Positions 26,175 through 36,865 are shown, numbered from the stretch's first letter. The stretch: DNA of 64,000 bases from Clostridium nigeriense (GCF_900086595.1 NZ_LT575472.1:3663571-3727570), one strand, 5' to 3'. The notes: generated from the sequence alone by a model not told the origin. Made by a program: numbers and translations.

Positions 26175-27815
26175 TTATAATGGTATAGTAAATATAAATT
26201 TACTTCCGCTACCAACCTTACTTTCGCACCAAATTTTACCTCCATGTATTTCTACTATTTCCTTTGCTATTGCTAGTCCTAATCCTGTACTTTCTTCTGG
26301 TATCTCAAAGCCTTCTACCCTTACAAACTTCTCAAATACTTTATTTAAATACTCTCTAGGGATTCCCCTTCCTGTATCAATGACAGATATATAAATTTTT
26401 TCTTTATCAAAACTTCCTTGAATCTTAACTAGCCCTTTTTCAGTATACCTTATTGCATTTGACATTAAATTATTTAAAACCCATTTTATCTTTTCTTTAT
26501 CTATCATTGCATAAGGTAATTTTTCTTCTATACATAATTCTAATGAAATACATTTTTCTTTTGCTAATGGAGCAAAATTAGTTATAACCTCTTTCATAAT
26601 CTCACTTATGTCATTAGCCTTAATGTTAAAATTATCCTTATTTGCTTGAATTTCTGATATTTTTAATAAATTAGAAACTAATTCACTTAAATTTTGAACA
26701 TCTTCAGATATAGTCTCAACTATGTTCTTTTGTCTTTTATTTAATATACCTATATTTTCATTATTAATAAGTCCTATCCCCATCATTATCGATGTTAATG
26801 GAGTTTTTAACTCATGAGAAATAGTTCCAATAAAATTTCTTTTTACTGTTTCTACTTCTTTTAAATTTGTTATATCCTTAAACACTAATACTATACCCTC
26901 TAGACTACCATCCTTAGCTTTAATTATAGATGTATTTAAATTAAAATAACACCGTTTTTCATTATATAAAATTTCTATAACCTTTGAAGTCATATTCTTA
27001 TTAATTGAATCTTGTATAAATTCATATACTTCATCTAATTTTATAATATCTATAAGTTTTCTATTTTCATATGAATTATCACTTATATTAAAGTACCTTT
27101 TTCCATTATTATTTATAAACTTAATTTTGTAATTCTTATCTAAAAATAAAATTGGATCAGATATTGAATCTATCAATAAATTGATAGGCTTAAAAAATCT
27201 ATTACTTAAGATCATTGCTATCACACCACCAATAAAAGCACCTAATAAAGACAGTGAAAATATTAAATATATCGCATTCTCAGTTTCGCTCCTAAGTAAT
27301 TCCTTTTTATTAAACATCATATCTTCATTTAATTCACTTAATTTTTTTAAATCTTCTATTACAATTTTTACTTGTGGATATATTTTTTCCTGATAAATTT
27401 TAACTAACTCACTATGATTCTGACCATTACTTGTATCTTGAAGTGATGAAAATAACTTGCTAAACTCTATATATTGGAAATTAATCTCATCTACAAGCTC
27501 TGACTCACCAATCTCAGTTATATTACTTTTTTCTATATAAAACCATTTATAAAACTCATCATCATTTGTATGAAAAATATCTAATGCTTCTTCTTTATTT
27601 CCCTGAAGATAAATCAATATTGCTTTATCCTGATTATTAACACAATTAATCATTTCATTTATTGAGTTTATACTTTTATAGTTGTTACTAAGTAATCCAT
27701 TTATAGAATTTTTCAATCTATATGTATTTAATGTGGATATTCCTCCTACAAATAAAATAATTAACACTAAAAAAACATATATGAATTTAAATTTTTTCTT
27801 TAAGGAATTAAACAT
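26175..27815 (-). CDS. Sensor histidine kinase with PAS domain
   Basis: The 546-residue protein has membrane helices at about 10-28 and 181-204 framing a helical extracellular domain, a PAS domain (about 212-315, FLDKNYKIKFINNNG to LVFKDITNLKEV), the dimerisation/phospho-acceptor region with H334 (SHELKTPLTS) and an ATPase domain with NNLMSNAIRY, DTGRGIP and STGLGLAIAKE. The helical sensor domain resembles four-helix-bundle sensors. It forms an operon with the atypical regulator. Confidence 0.93.
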   Translation of the reverse strand: MFNSLKKKFKFIYVFLVLIILFVGGISTLNTYRLKNSINGLLSNNYKSINSINEMINCVNNQDKAILIYLQGNKEEALDIFHTNDDEFYKWFYIEKSNITEIGESELVDEINFQYIEFSKLFSSLQDTSNGQNHSELVKIYQEKIYPQVKIVIEDLKKLSELNEDMMFNKKELLRSETENAIYLIFSLSLLGAFIGGVIAMILSNRFFKPINLLIDSISDPILFLDKNYKIKFINNNGKRYFNISDNSYENRKLIDIIKLDEVYEFIQDSINKNMTSKVIEILYNEKRCYFNLNTSIIKAKDGSLEGIVLVFKDITNLKEVETVKRNFIGTISHELKTPLTSIMMGIGLINNENIGILNKRQKNIVETISEDVQNLSELVSNLLKISEIQANKDNFNIKANDISEIMKEVITNFAPLAKEKCISLELCIEEKLPYAMIDKEKIKWVLNNLMSNAIRYTEKGLVKIQGSFDKEKIYISVIDTGRGIPREYLNKVFEKFVRVEGFEIPEESTGLGLAIAKEIVEIHGGKIWCESKVGSGSKFIFTIPL

Positions 27816-27893
27816 ATTACTACCCTCTCAGCCTTATTAATATATTAATTATACATTAAATAACAATAACTAATAGTTAATTTTATAAAAAAA

Positions 27894-27912
27894 GAGCTGT
27901 CAAAGACAGCTC
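27894..27912 (-). terminator. Terminator of the rubrerythrin gene
   Basis: GAGCTGTC/GACAGCTC with an AAA loop and T7 on the minus strand. Confidence 0.85.
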
Positions 27913-27965
27913 CTTAAATTTACATGATTAATTTTTAATTGTTCTACAGCACTACTGCTTGTATA

Positions 27966-28553
27966 TTAATAATTTTCAGAGAATACTTCAAAGTATGCTT
28001 TTGGATGTAAGCATGCTGGACATACTTCTGGAGCTTCTTCTCCTTCAAATATATATCCGCAGTTTCCACATTTCCATAAAACTACTTCATCTTTCTTGAA
28101 TACTTTTCCTTCTTCTACATTTTTAAGTAGTTTATTATATCTTCTTTCATGCATATTTTCTACTTCAATAATTCTTTCATATGCTACAGCAACTGCTGGG
28201 AATCCTTCTTCTCTAGCAACTCTTGCAAACTCTGGATAGTCTTTAGACCATTCTTCATGTTCTCCAGCTGCAGCTGCTTTTAAATTACTAGCTGTATCAT
28301 CATATAAAGCTACTGGATATCCTGCATTAATTTCAATAGCTTCACCAGCAAATTCTTCTTTTAAGAATTTGTAAAATCTCTTAGCATGTTCCTTTTCTTG
28401 TTCTGCTGTTTCCATAAATATGTTTGAAATTTGAACATATCCTTCCTTTTTAGCAACACTTGCATAATAAGTATATCTTGTTCTAGCTTGACATTCTCCA
28501 GCAAAAGATTTCATTAAATTTTCAGCTGTTTTTGTTCCTTTTAAACTCTTCAT
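27966..28553 (-). CDS. rbr: Rubrerythrin
   Basis: The 195-residue protein detoxifies hydrogen peroxide in anaerobes. The N-terminal ferritin-like di-iron domain shows the ExxR/ExxH ligand pattern (FAGECQARTRY, ETAEQEKEHAKRF, RIIEVENMHERRY) and the C-terminus is a rubredoxin-like domain (WKCGNCGYIF and VCPACLHPK). ATG 28553 is chosen; AGGAGTG lies 9 nt upstream and the GTG three codons earlier is too close to it. It is monocistronic. Confidence 0.96.
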   Translation of the reverse strand: MKSLKGTKTAENLMKSFAGECQARTRYTYYASVAKKEGYVQISNIFMETAEQEKEHAKRFYKFLKEEFAGEAIEINAGYPVALYDDTASNLKAAAAGEHEEWSKDYPEFARVAREEGFPAVAVAYERIIEVENMHERRYNKLLKNVEEGKVFKKDEVVLWKCGNCGYIFEGEEAPEVCPACLHPKAYFEVFSENY

Positions 28554-28646
28554 TTTTACCACACTCCTATATATAGTTTTTTGTCTTTATTTACCTATGT
28601 ATATATTATATTACATATAATTTTTTTATTCAAATACTTCATTTGT

Positions 28647-28664
28647 AAATAATAATTATTATTT
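28647..28664. promoter_or_regulatory. Perfect 18-bp palindrome upstream of rubrerythrin
   Basis: AAATAATAATTATTATTT is a perfect dyad about 95 nt before the rubrerythrin start. It resembles Fur/PerR-family operators, and PerR control of rubrerythrin is known in clostridia, but low sequence complexity makes chance possible. Confidence 0.35.
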
Positions 28665-28737
28665 ATTTAATTCTCTTTCTATTATGGATATTCTTCATTT
28701 TTCTTCGATTTTCTCCCCAATAATTCCCCTATATACT

Positions 28738-28774
28738 ATAAAATAGCCATAAGATAATATTATGGCTATTTTAT
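28738..28774 (-). terminator. Terminator after the BFD ferredoxin gene
   Basis: A perfect 15-bp stem ATAAAATAGCCATAA/TTATGGCTATTTTAT with a 7-nt loop. The 309-nt gap between rubrerythrin and the BFD gene otherwise holds only the palindrome and leader. Confidence 0.7.
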
Positions 28775-28862
28775 AATTAATTCCCTTCAATCAAAATAAA
28801 TAAAAAAATAGAGATTTAACTCCTAAATAAGATCTATTTTCTTATGTAAATATTAAATTAGT

Positions 28863-29183
28863 CTATCTTTTTAACTCAATAACATTTTCGATTAAAGATT
28901 TACATCTACCACAAGTAGTTCCTGCTTTAGTAACTTCCCCTACTTTATCTATTGTATCTGCCCCATTGTTAACAGCATCAACTACTTCCTTTATAGACAC
29001 AGTATTGCAACTACAAACAGATTCTAATATGGATATAACTTCACTAGTACATCCCCCGCAACAAGTTGCTGCTCCCGTACTTTCCATTATATCTTCTATA
29101 TCTCTAGCTCCAACTTTCATTGCATGCCTTATTTCTAAATAGCTAACATTTCTACATCTGCAAATTTTTCTATCCCCAGCCAT
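28863..29183 (-). CDS. Tandem BFD-like [2Fe-2S] protein
   Basis: The 106-residue protein contains two BFD-like [2Fe-2S] modules: C8-x-C10 with C42-x2-C45, and C57-x-C59 with C91-x2-C94. Classical Bfd, which helps release iron from bacterioferritin, has one such module in about 64 residues. No bacterioferritin or reductase gene is adjacent, so the role (electron carrier or iron-sulfur delivery) is open. AGGAGGG precedes the ATG. Confidence 0.85.
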   Translation of the reverse strand: MAGDRKICRCRNVSYLEIRHAMKVGARDIEDIMESTGAATCCGGCTSEVISILESVCSCNTVSIKEVVDAVNNGADTIDKVGEVTKAGTTCGRCKSLIENVIELKR

Positions 29184-29295
29184 AAAAAAACCCTCCTATT
29201 TTTTATAATTATCCCTTATAATTATAAGTACCTTAATTTTTATAATCAACAAATTTCATTTAATAGAAGACTTTGTTAAATTTTAAACATTTTTC

Positions 29296-29324
29296 TTGCA
29301 ATTATTCTTATTCAATGATAAAAT
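29296..29324 (+). promoter_or_regulatory. Promoter of the pyruvate formate-lyase gene
   Basis: TTGCAA and TAAAAT are 17 nt apart with an extended TGA before the -10; the leader is about 75 nt. Confidence 0.65.
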
Positions 29325-29404
29325 GTAAATGATAAATATTCTTTATTGATAATAATTTCCAATAATAATAATGTTTGTTAAAATATTAAAAAGGGGTGCA
29401 ATGT

Positions 29405-31636
29405 ATGAAGCAAGAATGGAACAACTTCAAAGAAGGTCAATGGGTTAAATCTATTGATGTTAGAAACTTTATTCAACTAAATTATACTCCATACACTGGC
29501 GATGATAGTTTTTTAGCTGGTGCTACAGAAGCAACTAAAAAGCTATGGGAAGAAGTAAGCGAATTATTTAAGCAAGAAAGAGAAAACGGCGGTGTTTTAG
29601 ATGTTGATACTGAAACTATTTCAGGTATCAATGAATATAAAGCTGGCTATATAGATGAAGCTTTTGAAAAAATAGTTGGTGTTCAAACTGATGCTCCATT
29701 AAAAAGAGCTGTAATGCCTTTTGGTGGAATTAGAATGGCTGAAAACGCAGCTAAAGCTTATGGTTATGAAGTAAGCCCTAAAATTTCTGAAATATTTAGT
29801 AAATATAGAAAAACTCATAATCAAGGTGTTTTCGATGCCTATACAGATGAAATGAGACTTGCTAGAAAATCTGGGGTTATCACTGGTCTTCCAGATGCTT
29901 ATGGTAGAGGAAGAATAATAGGTGACTACAGAAGAGTTGCTCTATATGGTGTAGATAGATTAATAGAAGATAAAATCTATCAAAAGAAAAGCTTAGAAGT
30001 TAGATGTATAGATGAAGATGTAATTAGATTACGAGAAGAAATTTCTGATCAAATAGTTGCATTAAAAGAATTAAAGGGATTAGCTGAAACTTACGGACTT
30101 GATATATCTGGTCCAGCTAAAAATGCTAAAGAAGCTATACAATGGTTGTATTTTGGTTTCTTAGGAGCTATAAAAGACCAAAACGGTGCTGCTATGTCTC
30201 TTGGTAGAACATCTACATTCTTAGATATATACATCGAAAGAGATTTAAAAGCTGGTTTAATAACTGAAGAAGAAGCTCAAGAATTAGTTGATCACTTCGT
30301 TATGAAGTTAAGACTTGTTAAATTCTTAAGAACTCCAGAATATAATGATTTATTCTCTGGAGACCCTACTTGGGTTACTGAATCAATTGGTGGTATGGGA
30401 TTAGATGGAAGAACTTTAGTTACTAAGAACTCATTTAGAATTCTTAACACTTTATATACTTTAGGACCATCACCAGAACCAAACCTAACTGTTCTTTGGT
30501 CAACTAGATTACCTCAAGGATTTAAAGATTTCTGTTCAAAGGTTTCTATTGATACAAGCTCAGTTCAATACGAAAATGATGATTTAATGGCTCCATATTG
30601 GGGAGATGATTATGCAATTGCTTGTTGTGTATCTGCTATGAGAGTTGGTAAGCAAATGCAATTCTTCGGTGCTAGAGTAAACTTAGCTAAAACTTTACTT
30701 TACGCTATAAACGGAGGTAAAGATGAAAAGTATGGAATGCAAGTTGGACCAAAACTAGCTCCAATTACTAGCGAATATTTAAATTATGATGAAGTAATGG
30801 ACAAATTTGAAATAATGACAGATTGGTTAGCTAACCTTTATGTTAACACTTTAAATGTTATTCACTACATGCATGATAAATATTCTTATGAAAAATTACA
30901 AATGGCTTTACATGATAGAGATGTATTCAGAACAATGGCTTGTGGTATAGCTGGACTTTCAGTTTGTGCTGACTCACTTTCAGCTATTAAGTATGCTAAG
31001 GTTAAGCCAATAAGAAATGAAGAAGGAATTGCTATCGACTTCGAAATTGAAGGAGACTTCCCTAAATACGGTAATGATGATGACAGAGTTGATGATATAG
31101 CTGTTTATCTTGTTGAAAACATGATGAACAAGATCAGAAAGAACAAGACTTATAGAAATGCATATCACACTCAATCAGTTTTAACTATAACTTCAAACGT
31201 TGTTTATGGTAAGAAAACTGGTACTACTCCTGATGGAAGAAAAGCAGGAGAACCATTTGCTCCAGGTGCTAACCCAATGCATGGAAGAGATAATAGTGGT
31301 TCATTAGCATCATTAAATTCAGTTGCTAAATTACCATATGAGCATTCACAAGATGGTATCTCAAATACCTTCTCAATAATTCCAGATGCTTTAGGAAAAA
31401 ATCCTGAAGATAGAATTAAGAACTTAAGCTCATTAATGGATGGATATTTTGGTCAAAATGCTCATCACTTAAATGTAAATGTATTTGACAGAGAAACTTT
31501 ATTAGATGCTATGGAACATCCAGAATTATATCCTCAATTAACTATAAGAGTTTCAGGTTATGCTGTAAACTTCATAAAGTTAACTAGAGAACAACAATTA
31601 GATGTTATAAATAGAACATTCCATAAATCAATGTAA
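29405..31636 (+). CDS. pflB: Pyruvate formate-lyase (glycyl radical enzyme)
   Basis: The 743-residue enzyme converts pyruvate and CoA to acetyl-CoA and formate. Both active-site cysteines are present (ACCVSAM), as is the glycyl radical loop RVSGYAVNF near the C-terminus. ATG 29405 follows AAGGGGTG at a normal distance; the upstream GTG overlaps that site. The activating radical-SAM enzyme PflA is often the next gene but here a terminator and a convergent chemoreceptor gene follow, so PflA must be elsewhere. Confidence 0.97.
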   Translation: MKQEWNNFKEGQWVKSIDVRNFIQLNYTPYTGDDSFLAGATEATKKLWEEVSELFKQERENGGVLDVDTETISGINEYKAGYIDEAFEKIVGVQTDAPLKRAVMPFGGIRMAENAAKAYGYEVSPKISEIFSKYRKTHNQGVFDAYTDEMRLARKSGVITGLPDAYGRGRIIGDYRRVALYGVDRLIEDKIYQKKSLEVRCIDEDVIRLREEISDQIVALKELKGLAETYGLDISGPAKNAKEAIQWLYFGFLGAIKDQNGAAMSLGRTSTFLDIYIERDLKAGLITEEEAQELVDHFVMKLRLVKFLRTPEYNDLFSGDPTWVTESIGGMGLDGRTLVTKNSFRILNTLYTLGPSPEPNLTVLWSTRLPQGFKDFCSKVSIDTSSVQYENDDLMAPYWGDDYAIACCVSAMRVGKQMQFFGARVNLAKTLLYAINGGKDEKYGMQVGPKLAPITSEYLNYDEVMDKFEIMTDWLANLYVNTLNVIHYMHDKYSYEKLQMALHDRDVFRTMACGIAGLSVCADSLSAIKYAKVKPIRNEEGIAIDFEIEGDFPKYGNDDDRVDDIAVYLVENMMNKIRKNKTYRNAYHTQSVLTITSNVVYGKKTGTTPDGRKAGEPFAPGANPMHGRDNSGSLASLNSVAKLPYEHSQDGISNTFSIIPDALGKNPEDRIKNLSSLMDGYFGQNAHHLNVNVFDRETLLDAMEHPELYPQLTIRVSGYAVNFIKLTREQQLDVINRTFHKSM

Positions 31637-31641
31637 TAATT

Positions 31642-31668
31642 AAGGTGCATACAATATGTATGCACCTT
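31642..31668. terminator. Bidirectional terminator between pflB and a chemoreceptor gene
   Basis: An 11-bp perfect stem AAGGTGCATAC/GTATGCACCTT with a 5-nt loop and T-rich flank. Confidence 0.9.
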
Positions 31669-31680
31669 TTATTATTATAT

Positions 31681-33687
31681 TTAAACTTTAAATTTTTGAA
31701 TTAACTTATTTAGTATTTCAGAATACTCTTTAAGAGTTTCTGCTTGACATGACATTTCTTGTAATCCTGATGATTGCTCTTCAGATGCAGCACTTACTTC
31801 TTCAGTAATTGCAGCTGTTTCTTGTGATACTGCTGCTACATCTGAAATCTTATTAACAACCTTATCTTTACTTTCGTTAATTCTATCTAATGATATAGTT
31901 ACTTCCCTAATACTTTCTTCAAGGTAACTAATAGTATTATCTATAACTTCAAATTTCTCTTTAGTTACTTTTAAACTATCTCCAGTTTCCTTGTTTATTT
32001 TATTGGTTATCATTGTATCTTCGTATAATTCGTTTATGCTACTCTTAATCTCGTTTAATACTTCATTTATTTGGATTGCAGACTTAGATGATTCTTCTGC
32101 TAATTTTCTTACTTCATCTGCTACTACAGCAAATCCTCTACCAACTTCTCCTGCTCTGGCAGCTTCTATACTAGCATTTAATGCTAATAGATTTGTTTGC
32201 TCTGTAATTGATTTTATTGCACCAATTATAGTTCCAACTTCATTAGATTTTTCTGTTAATATATCAACCTTTCTAGCTATATTATCACTAGCTTCTATAT
32301 TTTCATTATATTTTATACTTAAGTTCTCTATAGCTAATGACCCTTCTTCTGAAGATTTTTTAACTTCCCTTGAAGAATCTAACATGCTATTTGAACTATC
32401 TATAGATTTATTTATTTCTTCTTCTAATTCTGATACTATTCTTACTCCATCATCTAATTGCCCTGCCTGGTTTGTAGCTCCCCCTGCTATTTCTTGCACA
32501 GACTTAGCTATTTCTTCTCCAACATTACTTGATTCTGATATTATATCAAATAATGTTACTGCACCATCTTTAACTTTTTCAGAAGACTCCTTAACACCTG
32601 ATAATAAAATACTCATATCCTCTATAAGAGATCTTACTCCATTAATCATACTATTTACTTCTTCATTATAAGTATTTTTAACTTCTATACTTTCTGTAAA
32701 ATCGCCAGATTCTAATTTCTTTAAAATCCTAACTACATTATTTATTGGTTCTGTTAATGTCTTTGTGAATTTCTTTGACATTTTAATTATAACTATAAGC
32801 ATTATTGTAAATATAACTACTGGAAGTAATACTTGTACAGCATATTCTAAAAACACTTCCTTTGCATGCTTAAATAGAATAATATTTAATTTATTATTTT
32901 CATCAAAGGATCTAGTCATAGAATAATATCTATTATCAACTTTCATATAAATAGTTTTGTTTTCTTTATTGTCAATAGACTTTTTTATCCAATTTAAATC
33001 TTCTGCTTTTTTTCCTATGAGGTCAGAATTAGAATCAGATATTATAATACCATCTTCACTAACTATTGATATAAATGAATCATTTTTGTCATCTGAACCT
33101 AATACTTCTTTAAATATTCCATCAAAGTTTTTATCTATTCCTATTACTCCTTGAAGTTCTCCATTTTCATTAAAGATTGCCTTAGAGTATGTAATAAGTA
33201 TTTTATTATTAGTTGCATCCTTATACGGCTTTGATACAGCTATTTTCCCTGAACTTTTTATTGCTTCCTTATACCAATCTCTATTTCTTGCATCATAGCT
33301 ACTATCCATTTCCTCATAAGGGGATAAAAGAAACTTCCCTTCTTCAGTTCCCACATATATAGATATTATATCTTTATTCACTTTTACATAATCATCCAAT
33401 ATACCTTGTACAACTTTATCTTCTTTATCTTTATTAACTGTCTTAATATTATTGTTTAATAATAAGAAATCAATATCTTTTTCTATATTGCTACCATCAC
33501 TTGCTATTTTTTCTTTTACTAAATTAATAGTTCCTGTATTTCTTTCCTTATTAATTTTATCATTCTTTGTATTTGAGGATACAGTATTAAGAGTAGCAAT
33601 TAATACTATTGGGATTATAGATGTTCTTAATAGCAATTTTCTTATATCATCTCTTAAGGTTTTCTTTTTATTATGTACTTTTTTCAT
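31681..33687 (-). CDS. Methyl-accepting chemotaxis protein with dCache domain
   Basis: The 668-residue receptor has an N-terminal helix (about 17-35), an extracellular double-Cache domain with [19 protein letters not shown] and [20 protein letters not shown] segments, a second helix (about 279-301), HAMP, and a long signalling coiled coil with the hairpin tip [18 protein letters not shown]. The C-terminal [18 protein letters not shown] region holds likely methylation sites. It is a close paralog of the protein at 37600-39618 and shares its promoter type. The ligand is unknown; dCache domains often bind amino acids. Confidence 0.95.
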   Translation of the reverse strand: MKKVHNKKKTLRDDIRKLLLRTSIIPIVLIATLNTVSSNTKNDKINKERNTGTINLVKEKIASDGSNIEKDIDFLLLNNNIKTVNKDKEDKVVQGILDDYVKVNKDIISIYVGTEEGKFLLSPYEEMDSSYDARNRDWYKEAIKSSGKIAVSKPYKDATNNKILITYSKAIFNENGELQGVIGIDKNFDGIFKEVLGSDDKNDSFISIVSEDGIIISDSNSDLIGKKAEDLNWIKKSIDNKENKTIYMKVDNRYYSMTRSFDENNKLNIILFKHAKEVFLEYAVQVLLPVVIFTIMLIVIIKMSKKFTKTLTEPINNVVRILKKLESGDFTESIEVKNTYNEEVNSMINGVRSLIEDMSILLSGVKESSEKVKDGAVTLFDIISESSNVGEEIAKSVQEIAGGATNQAGQLDDGVRIVSELEEEINKSIDSSNSMLDSSREVKKSSEEGSLAIENLSIKYNENIEASDNIARKVDILTEKSNEVGTIIGAIKSITEQTNLLALNASIEAARAGEVGRGFAVVADEVRKLAEESSKSAIQINEVLNEIKSSINELYEDTMITNKINKETGDSLKVTKEKFEVIDNTISYLEESIREVTISLDRINESKDKVVNKISDVAAVSQETAAITEEVSAASEEQSSGLQEMSCQAETLKEYSEILNKLIQKFKV

Positions 33688-33721
33688 TTCATACTCCTTT
33701 ATAATATTAGTTACATTTAAT

Positions 33722-33748
33722 TTATCGTTAATGCTATCTTTAAATTAA
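33722..33748 (-). promoter_or_regulatory. Sigma-28-like promoter of the chemoreceptor gene
   Basis: TTAA, 15 nt, AACGATAA on the minus strand, close to the TAAA-N15-GCCGATAA pattern of SigD/FliA; the same layout precedes the paralog at 39662-39688. Confidence 0.5.
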
Positions 33749-33880
33749 TACTAATTTCGATATTTTTTGCAAAATATTCTAAAACAAACATAAAATTAGG
33801 AATTTTTCTAAAATTTACTTTAAAATTGTTTTAAAACCTCATTATTATATTATAAAAGTACAAAACTTCTATAATTATAC

Positions 33881-33920
33881 AATTAAAAAGAAGCTAAAAA
33901 TAATTAGCTTCCTTTTAATT
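33881..33920 (-). terminator. Terminator of the DtxR/Rieske operon
   Basis: 16-bp arms built on AAGCTA (one mismatch) start within the stop codon region of the tocopherol-cyclase-like gene; CTTTTTAATT follows. Confidence 0.75.
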
Positions 33921-34802
33921 ATTAACATATTCAAAGCTAGTTGTATTACTAACTAAATCAAATATTAATTCTTTCTTTTTATAAAATTTAAATCTAGCAC
34001 TACAACTTATATTTTCATATACAGTTCTTATCATTTCTCCACCATTAGGAGCTAATAATTTTTGACCTGATAATGCATCTATGTTTATTTCTAATTTGTA
34101 TTTTCCTTTCTTTATAACCAATCCCTTTTCATTACATGAAACTATTTTAACTCCATTATAAGTGGCTAATCTATACTCTTTTCCATTGTAGTAAACTGTT
34201 GCGATACATCCCTTAAACTCATATCCTAAGAAAGGTATATCTGCTATTGAAACCATTATACTAGTATCTTCTATATTAAAATCATTACTTTGAACCCATA
34301 AATATGTTTTTGGAAATGATTTCCCAGAATCTTTTTCTATATATCCTTTTCCATCTATAAATTTCATTTCTTCATTATTTATATATATACTTCCATTAAC
34401 TATATGATTTAAACTTAAAACACCATGAACACACTCCATAAATGGAAAATATGCAAAAGGTCCCATTATATCATTTTTAACTAAGGTTATATTACTATAA
34501 ATAAGCCTTCCTTTAATGTGTATATCTTTATTTCTTATATTTAATATTATCCCTTTAGTAGAAAATATATTATCCTTTATCTTTATGGTTAATTTATCCT
34601 CACTTACAGAAAAATCTTTAAAATCGTAATTAATATTATATGATTTATTTTTTGTTATAATTTGAATAAAAGAACACTTCTGTCCATCTGACTTTATATT
34701 TATCCCTGGTATGAAGGATATAATATTATCTTTAAATTGATTTTTAAAATACCACCCTTCAAAATATCCTTTTTTCTTACTATAAAAATCTCTATTTTTC
34801 AT
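33915..34802 (-). CDS. Tocopherol-cyclase-like protein
   Basis: The 295-residue protein starts FEGWYFKNQF and has FIPGI, GPFAYFPFMECVHGVLSLNH and KGYIEKDSGKSFPKTYLWVQS, the signature blocks of the tocopherol cyclase-like beta-barrel family (lipocalin-type). Bacteria of this type make no tocopherol, so it probably binds or modifies another hydrophobic molecule. No signal peptide is present. Its start overlaps the preceding gene by 11 nt, tying it to the FAD-Rieske protein. Confidence 0.85.
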   Translation of the reverse strand: MKNRDFYSKKKGYFEGWYFKNQFKDNIISFIPGINIKSDGQKCSFIQIITKNKSYNINYDFKDFSVSEDKLTIKIKDNIFSTKGIILNIRNKDIHIKGRLIYSNITLVKNDIMGPFAYFPFMECVHGVLSLNHIVNGSIYINNEEMKFIDGKGYIEKDSGKSFPKTYLWVQSNDFNIEDTSIMVSIADIPFLGYEFKGCIATVYYNGKEYRLATYNGVKIVSCNEKGLVIKKGKYKLEINIDALSGQKLLAPNGGEMIRTVYENISCSARFKFYKKKELIFDLVSNTTSFEYVNN

Positions 34803-36234
34803 ATTTTAACTCTTTTATAGCTGGAGAATCTAAAAAGTTTCCGCGATAATCAAATCTAGATCCATGACAAGGACAATCCCAAGATAAATCATCAGCATTC
34901 CACTTTAATTCACAACCTAAATGAGGGCATTTAGTAGATACTGTATATGATTTTCCATCCTTAGTCTTATATACTCCAACTTTCTTACCTTCATATGTAA
35001 CTATACCAGCTTCACCATTTTTTATATTTTCTATTGTTTCCATAGGTAATCTTATTTTTTCAGCTATAAAATTATATGTAGTTTCAAATCCATCTTTAAC
35101 TAGATTCTTTATAGATGCTGTCATGTCGAATCTACTTGGAGAAAAAATTTCATTAAAATCATATTCCTTACCTGTAATCATTCCACTAATTATAATTGCT
35201 GAAACCATAGATGATGTCATTCCCCACTTATTAAATCCAGTAGCTACATAAACATTTGGCATGTCTTTAGAATAAACCCCTATATAAGGAATTCCATCTG
35301 ATGTAATACAATCTTGAGCTGACCAATGATACTCCTCTACTGCTTCAGGATAAAGCTTTTTAGCTAAATCTCTCAGCTTATCCCATGAACCACCTTCCTC
35401 ATTGCTTCCTGTCCTTCCTGCTGCTCCACCTAAAATTAAGTAATCCTTATACCTTCTAAAGGAGTAGCCTCCATCTTTTTCATCTATATACATTCCATTT
35501 AAAATTGCAGCATTTTTTAATGCAATAACATACTCTCTTTCTTGATGCATTCTTAAGAAATAATAGCCTGGGACATTTATAATAGGAAAATGTGTTGCTA
35601 CTACTATACTATTAGCTTTAATCCTTCCTTTATCAGTAATCACTGTATTTTTCTCAATATTTATAGCCTTTGTATTTTCATATATATTCAAATCTTTAGC
35701 TATAAAGTTTAAAAATTTAATAGGATTAAAATTAGCTTGATTCTTAAACTTCACTGCTTTTTTTATACTAAAAGGAAGTTCTACTTCATCAACTAATTCA
35801 GCATCTATACCTATACTTATAGCTGCTTTATATTCATTTTCTATTTTTTCTGGATTATCTAAAGTGTATATATAAGCATCTTCTACTTCAAATTCGCAAT
35901 CAATATTGTTTTTTCTTACTATTTCTTCATAATTTTCTAATGCCAGTTTATTAGCTAATGCATATCTCCTTGCATTTTCTTTCCCAAATTCTTTAATTAA
36001 TTTATCATATATAATATTATGTTGTATTGTTATCTTCGCAGTAGTATTAATTGTATTACCTTGTAAAACTTTTCCTCGATCTATTACTACTGCATCTAAC
36101 CCTTTTTCTTTAAGCATATAAGCTGTAAGTAATCCAGCTATACCCCCACCTATAATAACAACTTCTGCTTCTTGTACATTTTGTAACTCTCCCTTACTTT
36201 TTATATTATAACTTTCACTCCAAATTGATTTCAT
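34792..36234 (-). CDS. FAD-dependent oxidoreductase fused to a Rieske domain
   Basis: The 480-residue protein has a DAO-type FAD domain with the dinucleotide loop VVIIGGGIAGL (residues 25-35) and TGFNKWGMTSSM near 330, then a C-terminal Rieske [2Fe-2S] domain: ligands C436-x-H438 and C454-x2-H457, with the disulfide cysteines C441 and C456 of high-potential Rieske centres. Such fusions transfer electrons between flavin and cluster; the substrate is unknown. It lies between a DtxR-type regulator and a lipid-binding protein gene. Confidence 0.92.
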   Translation of the reverse strand: MKSIWSESYNIKSKGELQNVQEAEVVIIGGGIAGLLTAYMLKEKGLDAVVIDRGKVLQGNTINTTAKITIQHNIIYDKLIKEFGKENARRYALANKLALENYEEIVRKNNIDCEFEVEDAYIYTLDNPEKIENEYKAAISIGIDAELVDEVELPFSIKKAVKFKNQANFNPIKFLNFIAKDLNIYENTKAINIEKNTVITDKGRIKANSIVVATHFPIINVPGYYFLRMHQEREYVIALKNAAILNGMYIDEKDGGYSFRRYKDYLILGGAAGRTGSNEEGGSWDKLRDLAKKLYPEAVEEYHWSAQDCITSDGIPYIGVYSKDMPNVYVATGFNKWGMTSSMVSAIIISGMITGKEYDFNEIFSPSRFDMTASIKNLVKDGFETTYNFIAEKIRLPMETIENIKNGEAGIVTYEGKKVGVYKTKDGKSYTVSTKCPHLGCELKWNADDLSWDCPCHGSRFDYRGNFLDSPAIKELKYEK

Positions 36235-36267
36235 ATAACCACTCCACCTTTTCTATAAGTAATATTA

Positions 36268-36720
36268 TTATTTATTATTACCTAATTCTTCTTTTATTAT
36301 TGAGTGATTATCAATAATTTCTATAAATTTTTCTATTCTTTGAAAAGTTTCTTTATTTAGTACATGTTCTATTTTCTCTGTTTCTTCTAATATATTGTTT
36401 GTAACTCCTATAATCTTTAAAAACTTTTCTATAGTATTATGCCTATATAATAAATACTCACCATAACTTCTTCCATCTTCAGTTAATTTTATATATCCAT
36501 ATTTTTCATAAGAAACCAAGCTTAGTTCATCTAGTTTTTTTATCATTTTAGTTATTGAAGCAGGCTTTACATTTAATGCCCTAGATAAGTCACCAACTCT
36601 AGTAAACCCTATTTCATTAGATATCCTATAAATCATTTCTATATAATCTTCCATAGATGCTGTAATAAGTCCTGAATTTATTTTTAAGTAATTATTAAAA
36701 GTATAAAATCCTTTTGGCAT
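36268..36720 (-). CDS. DtxR/MntR-family metal-dependent repressor
   Basis: The 150-residue protein has the DtxR winged helix (MEDYIEMIYRI, TRVGDLSRALNVKPASITKMI, YGYIKLTEDG) and a dimerisation domain with RHNTIEKFL and EIEHVL-type metal-site segments (here EKIEHVLNKET). It lacks the SH3-like third domain, as in MntR. It is the first gene of the three-gene operon and probably controls it in response to Mn or Fe. GGGGAGGG precedes the ATG. Confidence 0.9.
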   Translation of the reverse strand: MPKGFYTFNNYLKINSGLITASMEDYIEMIYRISNEIGFTRVGDLSRALNVKPASITKMIKKLDELSLVSYEKYGYIKLTEDGRSYGEYLLYRHNTIEKFLKIIGVTNNILEETEKIEHVLNKETFQRIEKFIEIIDNHSIIKEELGNNK

Positions 36721-36865
36721 AACTCCCTCCCCTTATACTAAAAAACTCTACTCTTATATTTATACTTAATTCTATGTAATTAAATTCATTACACTTTTAT
36801 ATTTTGTATCCAAATTAAGAATAACTATTTATTTTATAACATCCTCACTATATACTCATAATAAA

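Noticed and set aside
28647-28664. A certain PerR box at rubrerythrin
   Set aside because: The palindrome is perfect but low in complexity and differs from the PerR consensus; kept as a weak regulatory candidate only.
31991-32671. A 226-codon open frame on the + strand opposite the chemoreceptor gene
   Set aside because: It has no ribosome-binding site, and its composition is the mirror of a biased chemoreceptor coiled coil; the minus-strand gene explains it fully.
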